12,973 nucleotides of DNA, from NCBI GenBank assembly GCA_964478915.1, contig CAYZKG010000079.1:1-12973 (forward strand), in the 5' to 3' direction. A program made the position numbers and the translations under genes. This document shows, in pieces, positions 7,026 to 12,973 of this stretch. The stretch's first letter is position 1. Each line of letters begins with the position of its first letter. The notes under the pieces are model-generated. The model did not search any database. It had not been told where the DNA came from and saw only the letters and a list, made by a program, of their open reading frames with translations. This stretch comes from CAYJUM01 sp964478915 (lineage in GTDB: Bacteria; Nitrospirota; Nitrospiria; Nitrospirales; Nitrospiraceae).

Positions 7026-7047
7026 GCTGCAGGCGCAGCCTGGCAGC
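7026..7047. repeat. Small hairpin between the two 78-bp repeats
   Basis: GCTGCAGGC and GCCTGGCAGC pair around the loop GCA with one bulged base. It sits in the 78-bp spacer (6976-7053) and uses the same GCA loop as the larger hairpins on each side. Confidence 0.45.
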
Positions 7048-7053
7048 GAAGAC

Positions 7054-7131
7054 CAAATCCTCTCGCCCCGACCACTCCATCGCAGATGGAATGGTCGGCA
7101 GAGGATTTGAAGCCGGTGAGCGCCGAGCGAA
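7054..7131 (+). repeat. 78-bp direct repeat, copy 2 (tRNA-like 3' end)
   Basis: This is an exact copy of 6898-6975, including the tRNA acceptor 3' strand with CCA and the hairpin with loop GCA at 7082-7084. There is no matching 5' tRNA half before it, so it is not a second tRNA gene. It lies just upstream of the acylphosphatase gene. Confidence 0.9.
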
Positions 7132-7168
7132 CAGCCCGGTTATGCTCTCTTGAGGTACAGAATGAGCC

Positions 7169-7456
7169 ATGCAAACGAAGGAATGCAGGAGGGCCCACGT
7201 GTGGGTCAGCGGTCGCGTGCAAGGCGTGGCGTTCCGTGCCTTCGCCCAGGACGCGGCGGTCCGTGCAGGCCTGTGCGGCGGGGTGAGAAACCTCGCTGAC
7301 GGTCGAGTCGAAGTGGAAGTCGAAGGTCCGGCGCCGGTCATCGAATCGTACGTCGAAAGGCTCCGGGCGGGGCCACCGGCCGCCCGCGTGGAGAACGTCG
7401 AAGTGCGTTGGGAATCCCCGACCGGCCGGGAGCATGATTTCCGGATCTGGTACTGA
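7169..7456 (+). CDS. acyP: Acylphosphatase
   Basis: This is a 95-residue acylphosphatase, which hydrolyses acyl phosphates such as acetyl- or carbamoyl-phosphate-like mixed anhydrides in the cytoplasm. The family signature VSGRVQGVAFR is at 13-23, with catalytic Arg23. GGVRNLADGRVEVEVEG is at 37-53, with catalytic Asn41. Both residue numbers are canonical. The ATG at 7169 gives the usual N-terminal RAHVWVSG strand but has a poor ribosome site. A GTG at 7199 with GGAGG upstream would cut that strand and is less likely. apt follows 43 bp later on the same strand. Confidence 0.95.
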   Translation: MQTKECRRAHVWVSGRVQGVAFRAFAQDAAVRAGLCGGVRNLADGRVEVEVEGPAPVIESYVERLRAGPPAARVENVEVRWESPTGREHDFRIWY

Positions 7457-7499
7457 GGAGCTTTCGTCCCGAAGACGCGAAGAGACAGAGGGGCAGCGC

Positions 7500-8012
7500 A
7501 TGGACTACAAATCGCTCATCCGCGAAGTTCCGGACTTCCCCAAACCGGGCATCCTTTTCTACGACATCACCACGCTACTGAAAAATGGCCGGGCTTTCAG
7601 GGCCATTCTTGATGACCTGGCCGAAAAGTATCGCGACAGACGCATCGACAAGGTGGTTAGCATCGAGTCCCGCGGGTTTATCCTTGGGGGGCCGCTGGCG
7701 TACCAGTTGGGGGCGGGATTTGTGCCGGTCCGGAAAGCCGGCAAATTGCCGGCCGACATTTTCGAGGTCAAATACAACCTCGAGTATGGTTCCAGCTCCC
7801 TGGCGATCCACCGTGATGCCATCGCCATGGGCGAGCGGGTCCTGATCGTCGACGATCTCCTCGCGACAGGCGGAACCGCGGCGGCGACCGTCCATCTCAT
7901 TCGCCAGCTTGGCGGTGAAATCGTGGCCACGGTGTTCTTGATCGAGCTGGTCGGCTTAGGCGGCCGGGCCAAGATGGATAGCTGCGAGATCCACTCCGTC
8001 ATCACCTATTGA
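7500..8012 (+). CDS. apt: Adenine phosphoribosyltransferase
   Basis: This is a 170-residue type I phosphoribosyltransferase that makes AMP from adenine and PRPP (purine salvage). The PRPP-binding motif is VLIVDDLLATGGTAAAT at 114-130. The N-terminal IREVPDFPKPGILFYDITTLL and SIESRGFILGGPLAY are typical of Apt. The length is as expected. The start at MDYKSLI is chosen because a longer frame (from 7434) overlaps acylphosphatase and adds an unrelated charged stretch; GAGGGG precedes the ATG. It is probably co-transcribed with acylphosphatase. Confidence 0.96.
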   Translation: MDYKSLIREVPDFPKPGILFYDITTLLKNGRAFRAILDDLAEKYRDRRIDKVVSIESRGFILGGPLAYQLGAGFVPVRKAGKLPADIFEVKYNLEYGSSSLAIHRDAIAMGERVLIVDDLLATGGTAAATVHLIRQLGGEIVATVFLIELVGLGGRAKMDSCEIHSVITY

Positions 8013-8078
8013 CCCTCCCACTTCCGTACTCCGCCAGAGCCATCGCGCCGCATCACTCCCTCGGGTAACTTCAGGGAC

Positions 8079-8108
8079 TTGTCAAACCTCCGATCACCGT
8101 GTTATGAA
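8079..8108 (+). promoter_or_regulatory. Sigma-70-type promoter candidate for the DksA-like gene
   Basis: TTGTCA at 8079-8084 (five of six to TTGACA) and TATGAA at 8103-8108 (four of six to TATAAT) are separated by 18 bp, in the 136-bp gap after apt and about 40 bp before the next ATG. This is the best two-box candidate in the window. Confidence 0.4.
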
Positions 8109-8148
8109 TACCGACCTTCGCGTACACCGTTGACCTTGAGGAGCAACG

Positions 8149-8706
8149 ATGGCCGGCAAAATGAAAGCCCGAACCAAGCAGCCGTCGAAACCGAAAAAAT
8201 CCGTAAAGGTCCGCGGAAATTCCCGTCCTGCCAGGACCAAAGTGGTCTCCCGCTCTCTGGCGAGCAAACCCAGGCCGGCTTCCCTGAACGGGCAAGCGAG
8301 CAAGTCGGCAAAGTCCAACGGGGCCAAGCGCCGGGCCACCCTGCACCGGATGCTGAGGGAAAAGCGCCAGGAGGTCTTGAAGGAGATCGGGGGCTCGCTC
8401 GGGCATTCCCTCACTGAAGAGCAGCAGCGCCGGCTGGAGGCTGCGATGGATGTCGGCGATCAGGCGCTGATGGACGTCGAACGGGAGCTGGGCATCTCGC
8501 TCCTGGAAATGCAGAATCGCAAGCGACAGATGATCGATGAGGCCCTGGCAAGGTTGTCCGAAGGCACGTACGGGTACTGCGCGGAATGCGGCACGGAGAT
8601 CGGAGAGAAACGTCTGGCAGTGGTGCCGTTCGCGAAGCTCTGCGTGCAATGCCAGTCGCGACAGGAACTGCTCGAGAGGATCGAGAAGGAAGAGGAGCGT
8701 TTTTAG
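8149..8706 (+). CDS. DksA/TraR-type zinc-finger regulator with a basic N-terminal tail
   Basis: This is a 185-residue protein. The C-terminal part is a DksA/TraR fold: a C4 zinc finger with Cys144/Cys147 (YGYCAECG) and Cys165/Cys168 (LCVQC), and two long helices before it. The presumed coiled-coil tip carries D101-VG-D104-QA, like the DxxDxA motif that DksA uses in the RNA polymerase secondary channel. Residues 1-62 are a Lys/Arg/Ser/Pro-rich tail (for example KPKKSVKVRG) with no hydrophobic core. Such a tail is not part of classical DksA and could bind nucleic acid. GAGGAG lies 5 bp before the ATG. It is preceded by a promoter candidate and followed immediately by an HtrA relic. Confidence 0.88.
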   Translation: MAGKMKARTKQPSKPKKSVKVRGNSRPARTKVVSRSLASKPRPASLNGQASKSAKSNGAKRRATLHRMLREKRQEVLKEIGGSLGHSLTEEQQRRLEAAMDVGDQALMDVERELGISLLEMQNRKRQMIDEALARLSEGTYGYCAECGTEIGEKRLAVVPFAKLCVQCQSRQELLERIEKEEERF

Positions 8707-8707
8707 A

Positions 8708-8850
8708 AGCGCCGTTGACATCTACCGGCAGGTCGCGCCGGGAGTGGTCAACATCACCAGCCTCGCCGTTTCCTACGACATCATCGATCGGTTGTCATCC
8801 TCACCAATCACCACGTGGTCACAGGTTCCCGTAAGCTTGAGGTGACCTCC
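8708..8850 (+). pseudogene. HtrA/DegP-type serine protease remnant
   Basis: Two fragments of an HtrA-like protease N-terminus lie in different frames. From 8708 the translation gives AVDIYRQVAPGVVNITSLAV, followed by SYD. From 8794, in another frame, it gives VILTNHHVVTGSRKLEVT. In intact HtrA proteins these two pieces flank a segment with the GSGxxID loop, which is missing here. The second piece keeps the catalytic-His motif, but there is no Asp or GNSGG serine region. Similarity ends near 8845-8850. It starts directly after the DksA-like gene, so the intact protease probably once followed that gene. The calls are by eye from the family motifs. Confidence 0.7.
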
Positions 8851-8870
8851 TGGACAAGAGCGGTTTTGTC
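8851..8870. repeat. Small hairpin upstream of queC
   Basis: GGACAA (8851-8856) and TTGTCC (8865-8870) form a 6-bp stem with an 8-nt loop, 28 bp before the queC ATG. It lacks a T-run. I could not match it to a preQ1 riboswitch. It may be a relic of the protease decay or a weak regulatory hairpin. Confidence 0.25.
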
Positions 8871-8897
8871 CACTCTGGCCGGAGGGCTGAAGAAGCG

Positions 8898-9590
8898 ATG
8901 AACGCGGTGGTTCTGGCGAGCGGCGGATTGGATTCCGCGGTCACGGCCGCGCTCGCGAAACAGGACGGCTGTTCGATCTTTTTGCTGACTGTGGCCTACG
9001 GACAGCGCCACGAGATTGAAATGCAGCGGGCACGGCAGTTGGCTCAGGCATTGGAGGCGGCTGGCCATCTTGTTCTGGAAGTAGATCTCAGAGCCATCGG
9101 GGGGTCCGCGCTCACGGCCAACCAAGAAGTCCCGAAAGACCGGCCGGCGGCGGAACGGCAGAAAGGAATCCCGGCAACCTACGTGCCGGCGCGAAACACG
9201 ATCTTCTTATCGCTCGCCCTGGCCTATGCCGAATGCCTCGAGGCCCCGTACATCTATATTGGCGCCAACATCGTAGATTATTCCGGATATCCCGATTGTC
9301 GCCCGGAATTTCTTCAGGCATTCGAGCGCCTGGCGCGGCTGGGCACGAGAGCCGGCGTGAGCGGGCAATCCATCGAGATCCGGGCGCCGCTTCAGCGCAT
9401 GACGAAGGCCGAGATCATCCGGCTGGGAGCATCGCTCGGCGTCCCGTTCCATTTGACGCATAGTTGTTACGATCCCGGACCGGACGGGATCGCGTGCGGA
9501 CGCTGCGACAGCTGCCAGATTCGGCGCGAAGGGTTTCGGGCCGCGGGTGTCGCCGATCCGATTCGATATGCAGATCGCGATCAGCAATAA
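8898..9590 (+). CDS. queC: 7-cyano-7-deazaguanine synthase
   Basis: This is a 230-residue ATP-dependent enzyme that converts 7-carboxy-7-deazaguanine to preQ0 in queuosine biosynthesis. The PP-loop ATPase motif SGGLDS is at 8-13. The zinc site is Cys190 (SCYDP) with Cys200, Cys203 and Cys206 (CGRCDSC). YGQRHEIE (34-41) and YVPARNTIFLSLA (95-107) are family hallmarks. The length is typical. GGAGG is about 12 bp before the ATG, a little far. The start overlaps the end of the remnant's reading frame. No other queuosine gene is nearby. Confidence 0.97.
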   Translation: MNAVVLASGGLDSAVTAALAKQDGCSIFLLTVAYGQRHEIEMQRARQLAQALEAAGHLVLEVDLRAIGGSALTANQEVPKDRPAAERQKGIPATYVPARNTIFLSLALAYAECLEAPYIYIGANIVDYSGYPDCRPEFLQAFERLARLGTRAGVSGQSIEIRAPLQRMTKAEIIRLGASLGVPFHLTHSCYDPGPDGIACGRCDSCQIRREGFRAAGVADPIRYADRDQQ

Positions 9591-9593
9591 TCT

Positions 9594-9790
9594 GCGGTGC
9601 GATAGGGCCGTCGCTTCCGCGCCTCCCGAAGCGGCCCTTTCGGGCTCCGCCGACCGGCAGCCTTCGGGAAATTCCTTCCACTGCGGTCGTGAGACCGCAG
9701 TGCGTCAGTCAGTTTCCGTTTTCCTTGTCGGCGGAGCCTCGGTGGGCGCCTCGCTTCTCCGGCGAAGTCGCTCCGCCCTATCACTACCGC
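9594..9790. repeat. Nested palindrome of about 200 bp
   Basis: A series of inverted pairs shares almost one centre. CACTGCGGTC/GACCGCAGTG (9679-9702) is perfect, with a GTGA loop. GGCTCCGCCGAC (9643-9654) pairs with GTCGGCGGAGCC (9727-9738), also perfect. GATAGGGC (9601-9608) pairs with GCCCTATC (9775-9782), and GCGGT (9594-9598) with ACCGC (9786-9790). The two inner pairs are both centred at 9690.5, and the outer ones are shifted by 1 to 1.5 bases, as small indels would cause. Intervening bases pair partly. It lies right after the queC stop. It could be a non-autonomous mobile element, a large intergenic repeat, or a structured RNA. The remaining intergenic sequence to 9870 shows no gene. 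Confidence 0.8.
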
Positions 9791-9870
9791 GGCTGATCTT
9801 TATGAGGGAAACAGCGATGGCTCTCCGGACGGAACGCCATCCGTGAGGTTGAGAGGTAAGGGGAAATAAG

Positions 9871-10026
9871 GTGTCGCCGGAAGAATTTTTCATGTACCTG
9901 ACCATCGCTCTGATCATCCTCATCCCGATTTCGGTCAGGGTCTACCGCTATCTGAACGCCAAGCACGTCAAACGGATGTTGCAAGAGCAACTGGGGGGAA
10001 GCGGTCAGAAAGGCAAAGAGGGATGA
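9871..10026 (+). CDS. Small single-helix membrane protein
   Basis: This is a 51-residue product beginning MSPEEFFMYLTIALIILIPI (GTG start). One transmembrane helix spans about residues 7-22, followed by a basic segment (RVYRYLNAKHVKRM) that should stay in the cytoplasm, then a Gly/Lys-rich tail. AAGGGG lies 7 bp before the start, and an in-frame stop just upstream rules out an N-terminal extension. It ends 17 bp before the start of a lipoprotein cytochrome, so the two are probably co-expressed. The shape resembles small subunits of respiratory complexes (such as CcoQ), but I see no specific signature. Confidence 0.6.
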   Translation: MSPEEFFMYLTIALIILIPISVRVYRYLNAKHVKRMLQEQLGGSGQKGKEG

Positions 10027-10043
10027 CCGCGGATAGGAGGGCT

Positions 10044-10436
10044 ATGCCACGAAATCTCGGCATGGGAGTCATCGTTCTGGTGCTCCTGGCCGGATGCGGC
10101 AATGGCCAAGGAGACCGCCCCGCAGGCTCTGCTCAGAAGGGCACGCCACCGGCGCCGGCGGCATTCGCATCCGGCGAGGCAAAGTTCAACGCGAACTGCG
10201 CCCGTTGTCACGGACCTGGTGCGACCGGAACGGCCCAAGGCCCTCCTCTCGTCCACAAGATCTACGAGCCGAGCCACCACGGTGATGCGGCATTCCAGCG
10301 GGCCGCGGCCAATGGCGTTCGTGCCCACCACTGGCAGTTCGGAGACATGCCGAAGATCGAAGGGGTGACCCTGGAAGAAGTCGACCAGATCACCCAGTAC
10401 GTGCGCTGGCTGCAGCAGCAGGCCGGCATCATGTAA
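10044..10436 (+). CDS. Lipoprotein c-type cytochrome
   Basis: This is a 130-residue monohaem cytochrome c. The N-terminus MPRNLGMGVIVLVLLAGCGN is a lipoprotein signal with lipobox LAGC and acylated Cys18, so the protein is anchored on the outer face of a membrane. A Pro/Ala-rich linker follows. The haem-binding CARCH is at 52-56. Met102 in FGDMPKIEG is the probable distal haem ligand. The class I fold ends with LEEVDQITQYVRWLQQ. AGGAGG at 10035-10040 supports this ATG; another in-frame ATG at 10023 overlaps the small membrane protein's stop and would add seven residues. It is likely an electron carrier working with the small membrane protein upstream. Confidence 0.9.
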   Translation: MPRNLGMGVIVLVLLAGCGNGQGDRPAGSAQKGTPPAPAAFASGEAKFNANCARCHGPGATGTAQGPPLVHKIYEPSHHGDAAFQRAAANGVRAHHWQFGDMPKIEGVTLEEVDQITQYVRWLQQQAGIM

Positions 10437-10489
10437 CCGTGGGGGGGGCAGGCCGGCACCCTCCCTACTATCCCAGGCTCCTCGCTGGT

Positions 10490-10495
10490 TATAAT
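10490..10495 (+). promoter_or_regulatory. -10 box candidate in the long leader region
   Basis: A perfect TATAAT lies in the 289-bp gene-free stretch 10437-10725, about 230 bp before the SPFH gene. There is no acceptable -35 box. If used, it would give a long leader of more than 200 nt. I see no other convincing gene or RNA in this stretch. Confidence 0.22.
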
Positions 10496-10725
10496 ATCCT
10501 TGCTAGTCCGAGCAGTCTCGCTGCTTGTCGGGTTCAGGGGGATGTTGTGCACGCATTCCCACCCCCAATGTGGCTTCGTAGGTGCCCACTGCCATGTGCG
10601 CCAGCCTCATTCTCTGTATCAGAAATCCGTCCGCTTCTTCGGTCCGTAGTTCACCAGGGTGGAGCGTTGTTTCACAACCTTCAGGGTGGCCACTGTGTGG
10701 GCCGTCCTAAAACCGGGAGGGAGTC

Positions 10726-11562
10726 ATGACAGACAGACGATTCGCAACAATGCTGGGGGCGGTCTGGCTGATGCTCGCGACCTCGGGCTGTGTCATGGTG
10801 GCGGTTGACGCCGGTCATGAGGGGGTGCTGGTCGAGAAACCATTCTTTTTCGGCCATGGCGGAGTTGACGCGATTCCTGCAACGACTGGCCGCGTTTGGG
10901 TCGCCCCGACCACCGAGGTGGTCGACGTCGATGTCCGGCCGGTTCAGTATTCTGAGCACTTCGATATCATCTCGGCAGAGAACGCGCCGGTTTCGTTCGA
11001 CGCCTTCTTGATCGCCAATGTGATGGAGGGACGGTCGCCGGAATTGGTCACCCGGTTCGGTCCAAACTGGTACCTCAACAACGTCAAGGAGGCCTTCCGG
11101 ACCTTTGTCCGGGAGGAGGTTCAGCGCTATCCCTTGTTCCAGCTCACCACTGATCCCGCGACCCGCGCCAAGCTGCAGGATGCCATCTTCCAGATGGTGC
11201 GAACCAAGCTCGTTGAGAAACAGAATATTCCGGTGCGACTGAACCGGGTCGTGATCGGGAGCATTTTGCCCCCGAAGGGCGTGCTCGAGCAGACCGCCCA
11301 GACCATTATTCAGGAGCAGCGGAAGATCACGATGGTCGAGTTTCAGAAGGCGGAAGAGGCCCGGGAAAAGGCGGAGAGGCAGCGCGGCATCGCGGATCGG
11401 GCGTACCGTGAGCACCTCGGGCTCAGCGCGCCCGAGTTCGTGGACCTCCGTCGCATCGAGGTCCAGAAAGAAATCGTACAGCACGCGCCCTCAGCGTTGA
11501 CCATTATCATGGGCATGGAGAAGGTGGGGATCAATCTGCCGCCGGTCGGCGCGGAGCGATGA
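10726..11562 (+). CDS. SPFH/Band 7 (prohibitin-like) lipoprotein
   Basis: This is a 278-residue protein. Residues 1-22 form a hydrophobic signal ending in ATSGC, so Cys22 is probably lipidated. The SPFH domain runs from about 24 to 185: VDAGHEGVLVEKPF at 27-40 is the usual opening, and ENAPVSFDAFLIANV resembles the domain's DNVPVxVDxxVxxxV core. A charged coiled coil follows at about 186-228 (EQTAQTIIQEQRKITMVEFQ and on). The end contains SALTIIMG. SPFH proteins form ring-shaped or scaffold oligomers at membranes. A lipid anchor in place of an N-terminal transmembrane helix would put this one on the outer face of the inner membrane or on the outer membrane. GGGAGGGAG precedes the ATG. Confidence 0.88.
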   Translation: MTDRRFATMLGAVWLMLATSGCVMVAVDAGHEGVLVEKPFFFGHGGVDAIPATTGRVWVAPTTEVVDVDVRPVQYSEHFDIISAENAPVSFDAFLIANVMEGRSPELVTRFGPNWYLNNVKEAFRTFVREEVQRYPLFQLTTDPATRAKLQDAIFQMVRTKLVEKQNIPVRLNRVVIGSILPPKGVLEQTAQTIIQEQRKITMVEFQKAEEAREKAERQRGIADRAYREHLGLSAPEFVDLRRIEVQKEIVQHAPSALTIIMGMEKVGINLPPVGAER

Positions 11563-11584
11563 AGGCGGCCCGCTACCGGGGGCA

Positions 11585-11765
11585 TTACTTCGAAGACTGT
11601 TCTAGCTGATCCAGAAGTCCCTGGATCTCCTGCATGAGGTCTCTGAGGCGGCGCTTGGTCTCTTCGCTCTGCGCCTGGGATTTCTCGCGGATGCTCGCTT
11701 CCGTCTCCAGCGCCGCCTTTTCCTTCTCGAGCTGTTTCTGGCTGGTTTTGAGCCGTTCCCGAATC
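11585..11765 (-). CDS. Coiled-coil protein, C-terminal part (cut by assembly gap)
   Basis: The visible 59 codons encode an uninterrupted charged helix (RERLKTSQKQLEKEKAALET onward to LLDQLEQSSK) with heptad-like spacing of Leu and Ala. The N-terminus lies in or beyond the run of N. The ATG at 11885-11887 on the far side is in frame only if the gap is truly 100 bases, which cannot be assumed. The function is unknown. It converges on the SPFH gene, with 22 bp between the two stops. Confidence 0.6.
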
Positions 11766-11865
11766 NNNNNNNNNNNNNNNNNNNNNNNNNNNNNNNNNNN
11801 NNNNNNNNNNNNNNNNNNNNNNNNNNNNNNNNNNNNNNNNNNNNNNNNNNNNNNNNNNNNNNNNN
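11766..11865. other. Assembly gap (100 N)
   Basis: There are exactly 100 undetermined bases, a common placeholder for a scaffold join of unknown length. Distances and reading frames across it cannot be trusted. Confidence 0.98.
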
Positions 11866-11929
11866 TCCAGACGCTAGCTCTGTTCATGGCCTGTTACTCT
11901 TCAGGTAGGAGAACCTGTCTCGATGAGCC

Positions 11930-12208
11930 TCAGTTCCAAATGACGCTGTCCTGATTCATCAGAAAGTCGATGAGTTCGATGCTGTCCCGCAAAGCCACTT
12001 GAGCGTGCTCAGACATCGGGAGAATGGCTCCGATCGGTTTCCCCACTTCCAAGTTCTCAAGGGAAGGAATTCCCTCCGGCTCCATCTTTTCAAGCTCTGA
12101 GCGGTAGCTAGCCATCGAAGTCTCCGGCGATCTAACGCACTCATCATACCACACGAACAGCGGCTGAGAAGCGAATTGCCTCTCGCTCTGATCCTCTTTG
12201 TTTTCCAT
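11930..12208 (-). CDS. Small acidic protein of unknown function
   Basis: This is a 92-residue frame with acidic composition, no signal peptide and no known motif. The C-terminal half (VALRDSIELIDFLMNQDSVIWN) looks helical. The start is uncertain: the ATG at 12208 has no ribosome site, while the ATG at 12115 (MASYRSELEKMEPEG) is preceded by GGAGA at good distance and would give 61 residues. It reads in the same direction as the beta-helix gene upstream, from which it is separated by a hairpin. Codon third positions look less GC-rich than in the neighbours, judged by eye, so recent transfer is possible. Confidence 0.5.
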   Translation of the reverse strand: MENKEDQSERQFASQPLFVWYDECVRSPETSMASYRSELEKMEPEGIPSLENLEVGKPIGAILPMSEHAQVALRDSIELIDFLMNQDSVIWN

Positions 12209-12236
12209 AGGGTTCTAGAAACATCGCGTGGGTGCG

Positions 12237-12262
12237 CGAGCCCGGGATCTTGATCGGGCTCG
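12237..12262 (-). terminator. Palindrome after the beta-helix gene, possible terminator
   Basis: CGAGCCC (12237-12243) and GGGCTCG (12256-12262) are perfect inverted copies, with GATC-TT-GATC symmetry inside. It lies 35 bp beyond the stop of the minus-strand beta-helix gene. The absence of a T-run makes intrinsic termination uncertain. Confidence 0.35.
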
Positions 12263-12296
12263 ACGGGTGGCCGGGGGTTGGTGACGGAAACGGCAA

Positions 12297-12973
12297 TCAG
12301 GGGGAGGCGAGCGGCGCCAGCGCCCCGAGATACGAAAAGCCGCCCAGCTCCACCAGCGGGGTATCCGGACGCAGATGGAAGTCGTCACGGTCGGGATTCA
12401 CAAATCGAGGATCTCCCACGACATCCGAAGGCGCCCGGAGCTCTGGAGCGGGGATCGGTGACGGACCCGGTCTGAGGTAGTTGCCCTCGGCATTATGGAG
12501 CGCATTGTACGCGAAGCGGACTCGGCTGGATGGATCCACCAGGAACCCCCGCCGGTTGAAGCTCACGATGTTCCCGGTCACCTCCCCGACACAGCTTCCC
12601 TGAAAGGCCGCGCCCCCTCCGTTTTTGACGATCGTGTTGCTGATGAGGACGGCGCGGGCGTGGTCCATGACCACCACTCCCTCAAAGAGGCTCCGGGTGA
12701 TGACGTTTCGCTCCAGCCGGACATCGGATCGTCCCGTCACCGTGATTCCATGATCGTTGTCATGAATGACGTTCCCGACCAGCACGGCTTCGGAATCAGC
12801 CAGGGAGATGCCGGTGGTCTCGCTGCCGCCGATCACACTGCTGTCAATCCGGGCTCCCTGAACCTGCTGGACGAACACAGGGCCGTTGACTCGAAGCTTC
12901 CGCAACGTGATACCTCGACCGTTGAACATGCCCAGGGCCAGACCGCCACGTTGATGGATGGTCACGCCGGAGA
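12297..12973 (-). CDS. Right-handed beta-helix protein, C-terminal part
   Basis: The reading frame is open to the window edge, so the N-terminus is missing. About 225 residues are visible. Short repeating rungs with regular Gly, Asn and Ile/Val turns are clear: TGISLADSEAVLVGNVIHDN, then HGITVTGRSDVRLERNVI, then EGVVVMDHARAVLISNTIVK, then GNIVSFNRRGFLVDP. This is the NosD/pectate-lyase-like parallel beta-helix pattern. The tail DPRFVNPDRDDFHLRPDTPLVELGG is typical of the end of such surface or periplasmic proteins. The substrate is unknown; polysaccharide binding or cleavage is common in the family. A GTG at 12965 is an internal codon rather than a supported start. Confidence 0.85.
   Translation of the reverse strand, partial: SGVTIHQRGGLALGMFNGRGITLRKLRVNGPVFVQQVQGARIDSSVIGGSETTGISLADSEAVLVGNVIHDNDHGITVTGRSDVRLERNVITRSLFEGVVVMDHARAVLISNTIVKNGGGAAFQGSCVGEVTGNIVSFNRRGFLVDPSSRVRFAYNALHNAEGNYLRPGPSPIPAPELRAPSDVVGDPRFVNPDRDDFHLRPDTPLVELGGFSYLGALAPLASP

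Noticed and set aside
7013..7074. A second tRNA-Pro gene at the second repeat
   Set aside because: The 5' half, D arm and anticodon arm are absent. Only the 3' strand is copied.
8851..8897. A preQ1 riboswitch in front of queC
   Set aside because: The leader is too short and lacks the preQ1-I loop and A-rich tail. Only a simple 6-bp hairpin is seen.
10439..10729. A 96-codon frame filling the gap before the SPFH gene
   Set aside because: The product has no recognisable pattern and no good ribosome site, and it runs into the start of the SPFH gene.
11585..11887. A continuous 100-codon ORF across the N gap
   Set aside because: The gap length is not real, so continuity of the frame cannot be claimed. 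Only 11585-11765 is kept.

Overview
The window is GC-rich bacterial chromosome carrying mostly housekeeping, redox and envelope genes. The combination of a squalene/phytoene-type synthase, several small iron-sulfur proteins, periplasmic copper and haem proteins, and DksA/QueC/Apt/alanine dehydrogenase housekeeping genes would fit a Nitrospirota (Nitrospira-like) genome. That placement is inference from gene content and was not tested. A run of exactly 100 N (11766-11865) shows that the sequence is a draft scaffold. I see no prophage, transposase or CRISPR array.

Layout. 1-332 is intergenic, with a leftward promoter candidate and a palindromic AGGACTGAG repeat. 333-1338 (+) holds an exported protein of unknown function and a small cytosolic protein. 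1296-2349 (-) holds htpX followed by a possible small lipoprotein. 2508-3964 (+) is a cupredoxin translationally coupled to a squalene/phytoene synthase. 3966-5553 (-) is a tight redox cluster: zinc-ribbon protein, thioredoxin-fold [2Fe-2S] ferredoxin, unknown protein, a possible 36-residue ORF, and a two-motif ferredoxin lacking one canonical cysteine.

5724-6830 (+) is alanine dehydrogenase, followed by tRNA-Pro(CGG). The 3' end of the tRNA is mirrored in a long hairpin and copied in a 78-bp direct repeat 156 bp downstream. Then come acylphosphatase, adenine phosphoribosyltransferase, a DksA/TraR-type regulator with a basic tail, an HtrA-protease relic, and queC. Downstream of queC lies a nested palindrome of about 200 bp. 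It is followed by a small one-helix membrane protein and a lipoprotein c-type cytochrome that are probably co-expressed. A 289-bp leader-like gap precedes an SPFH/Band 7 lipoprotein.

The right end is on the minus strand: the 3' part of a coiled-coil gene cut by the N gap, a small acidic protein, and the C-terminal part of a right-handed beta-helix (NosD-like) protein running off the edge.

The most unusual material is not in the large genes. It is the tRNA-derived inverted and direct repeats (6896-7131), the long palindrome after queC (9594-9790), the HtrA relic (8708-8850), the ferredoxin with an Asn in a cluster-ligand position, and small ORFs at 1296-1448, 4241-4351 and 9871-10026. I did not find a clearly new multi-gene system. 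The best candidate for an undescribed functional unit is the minus-strand redox cluster.
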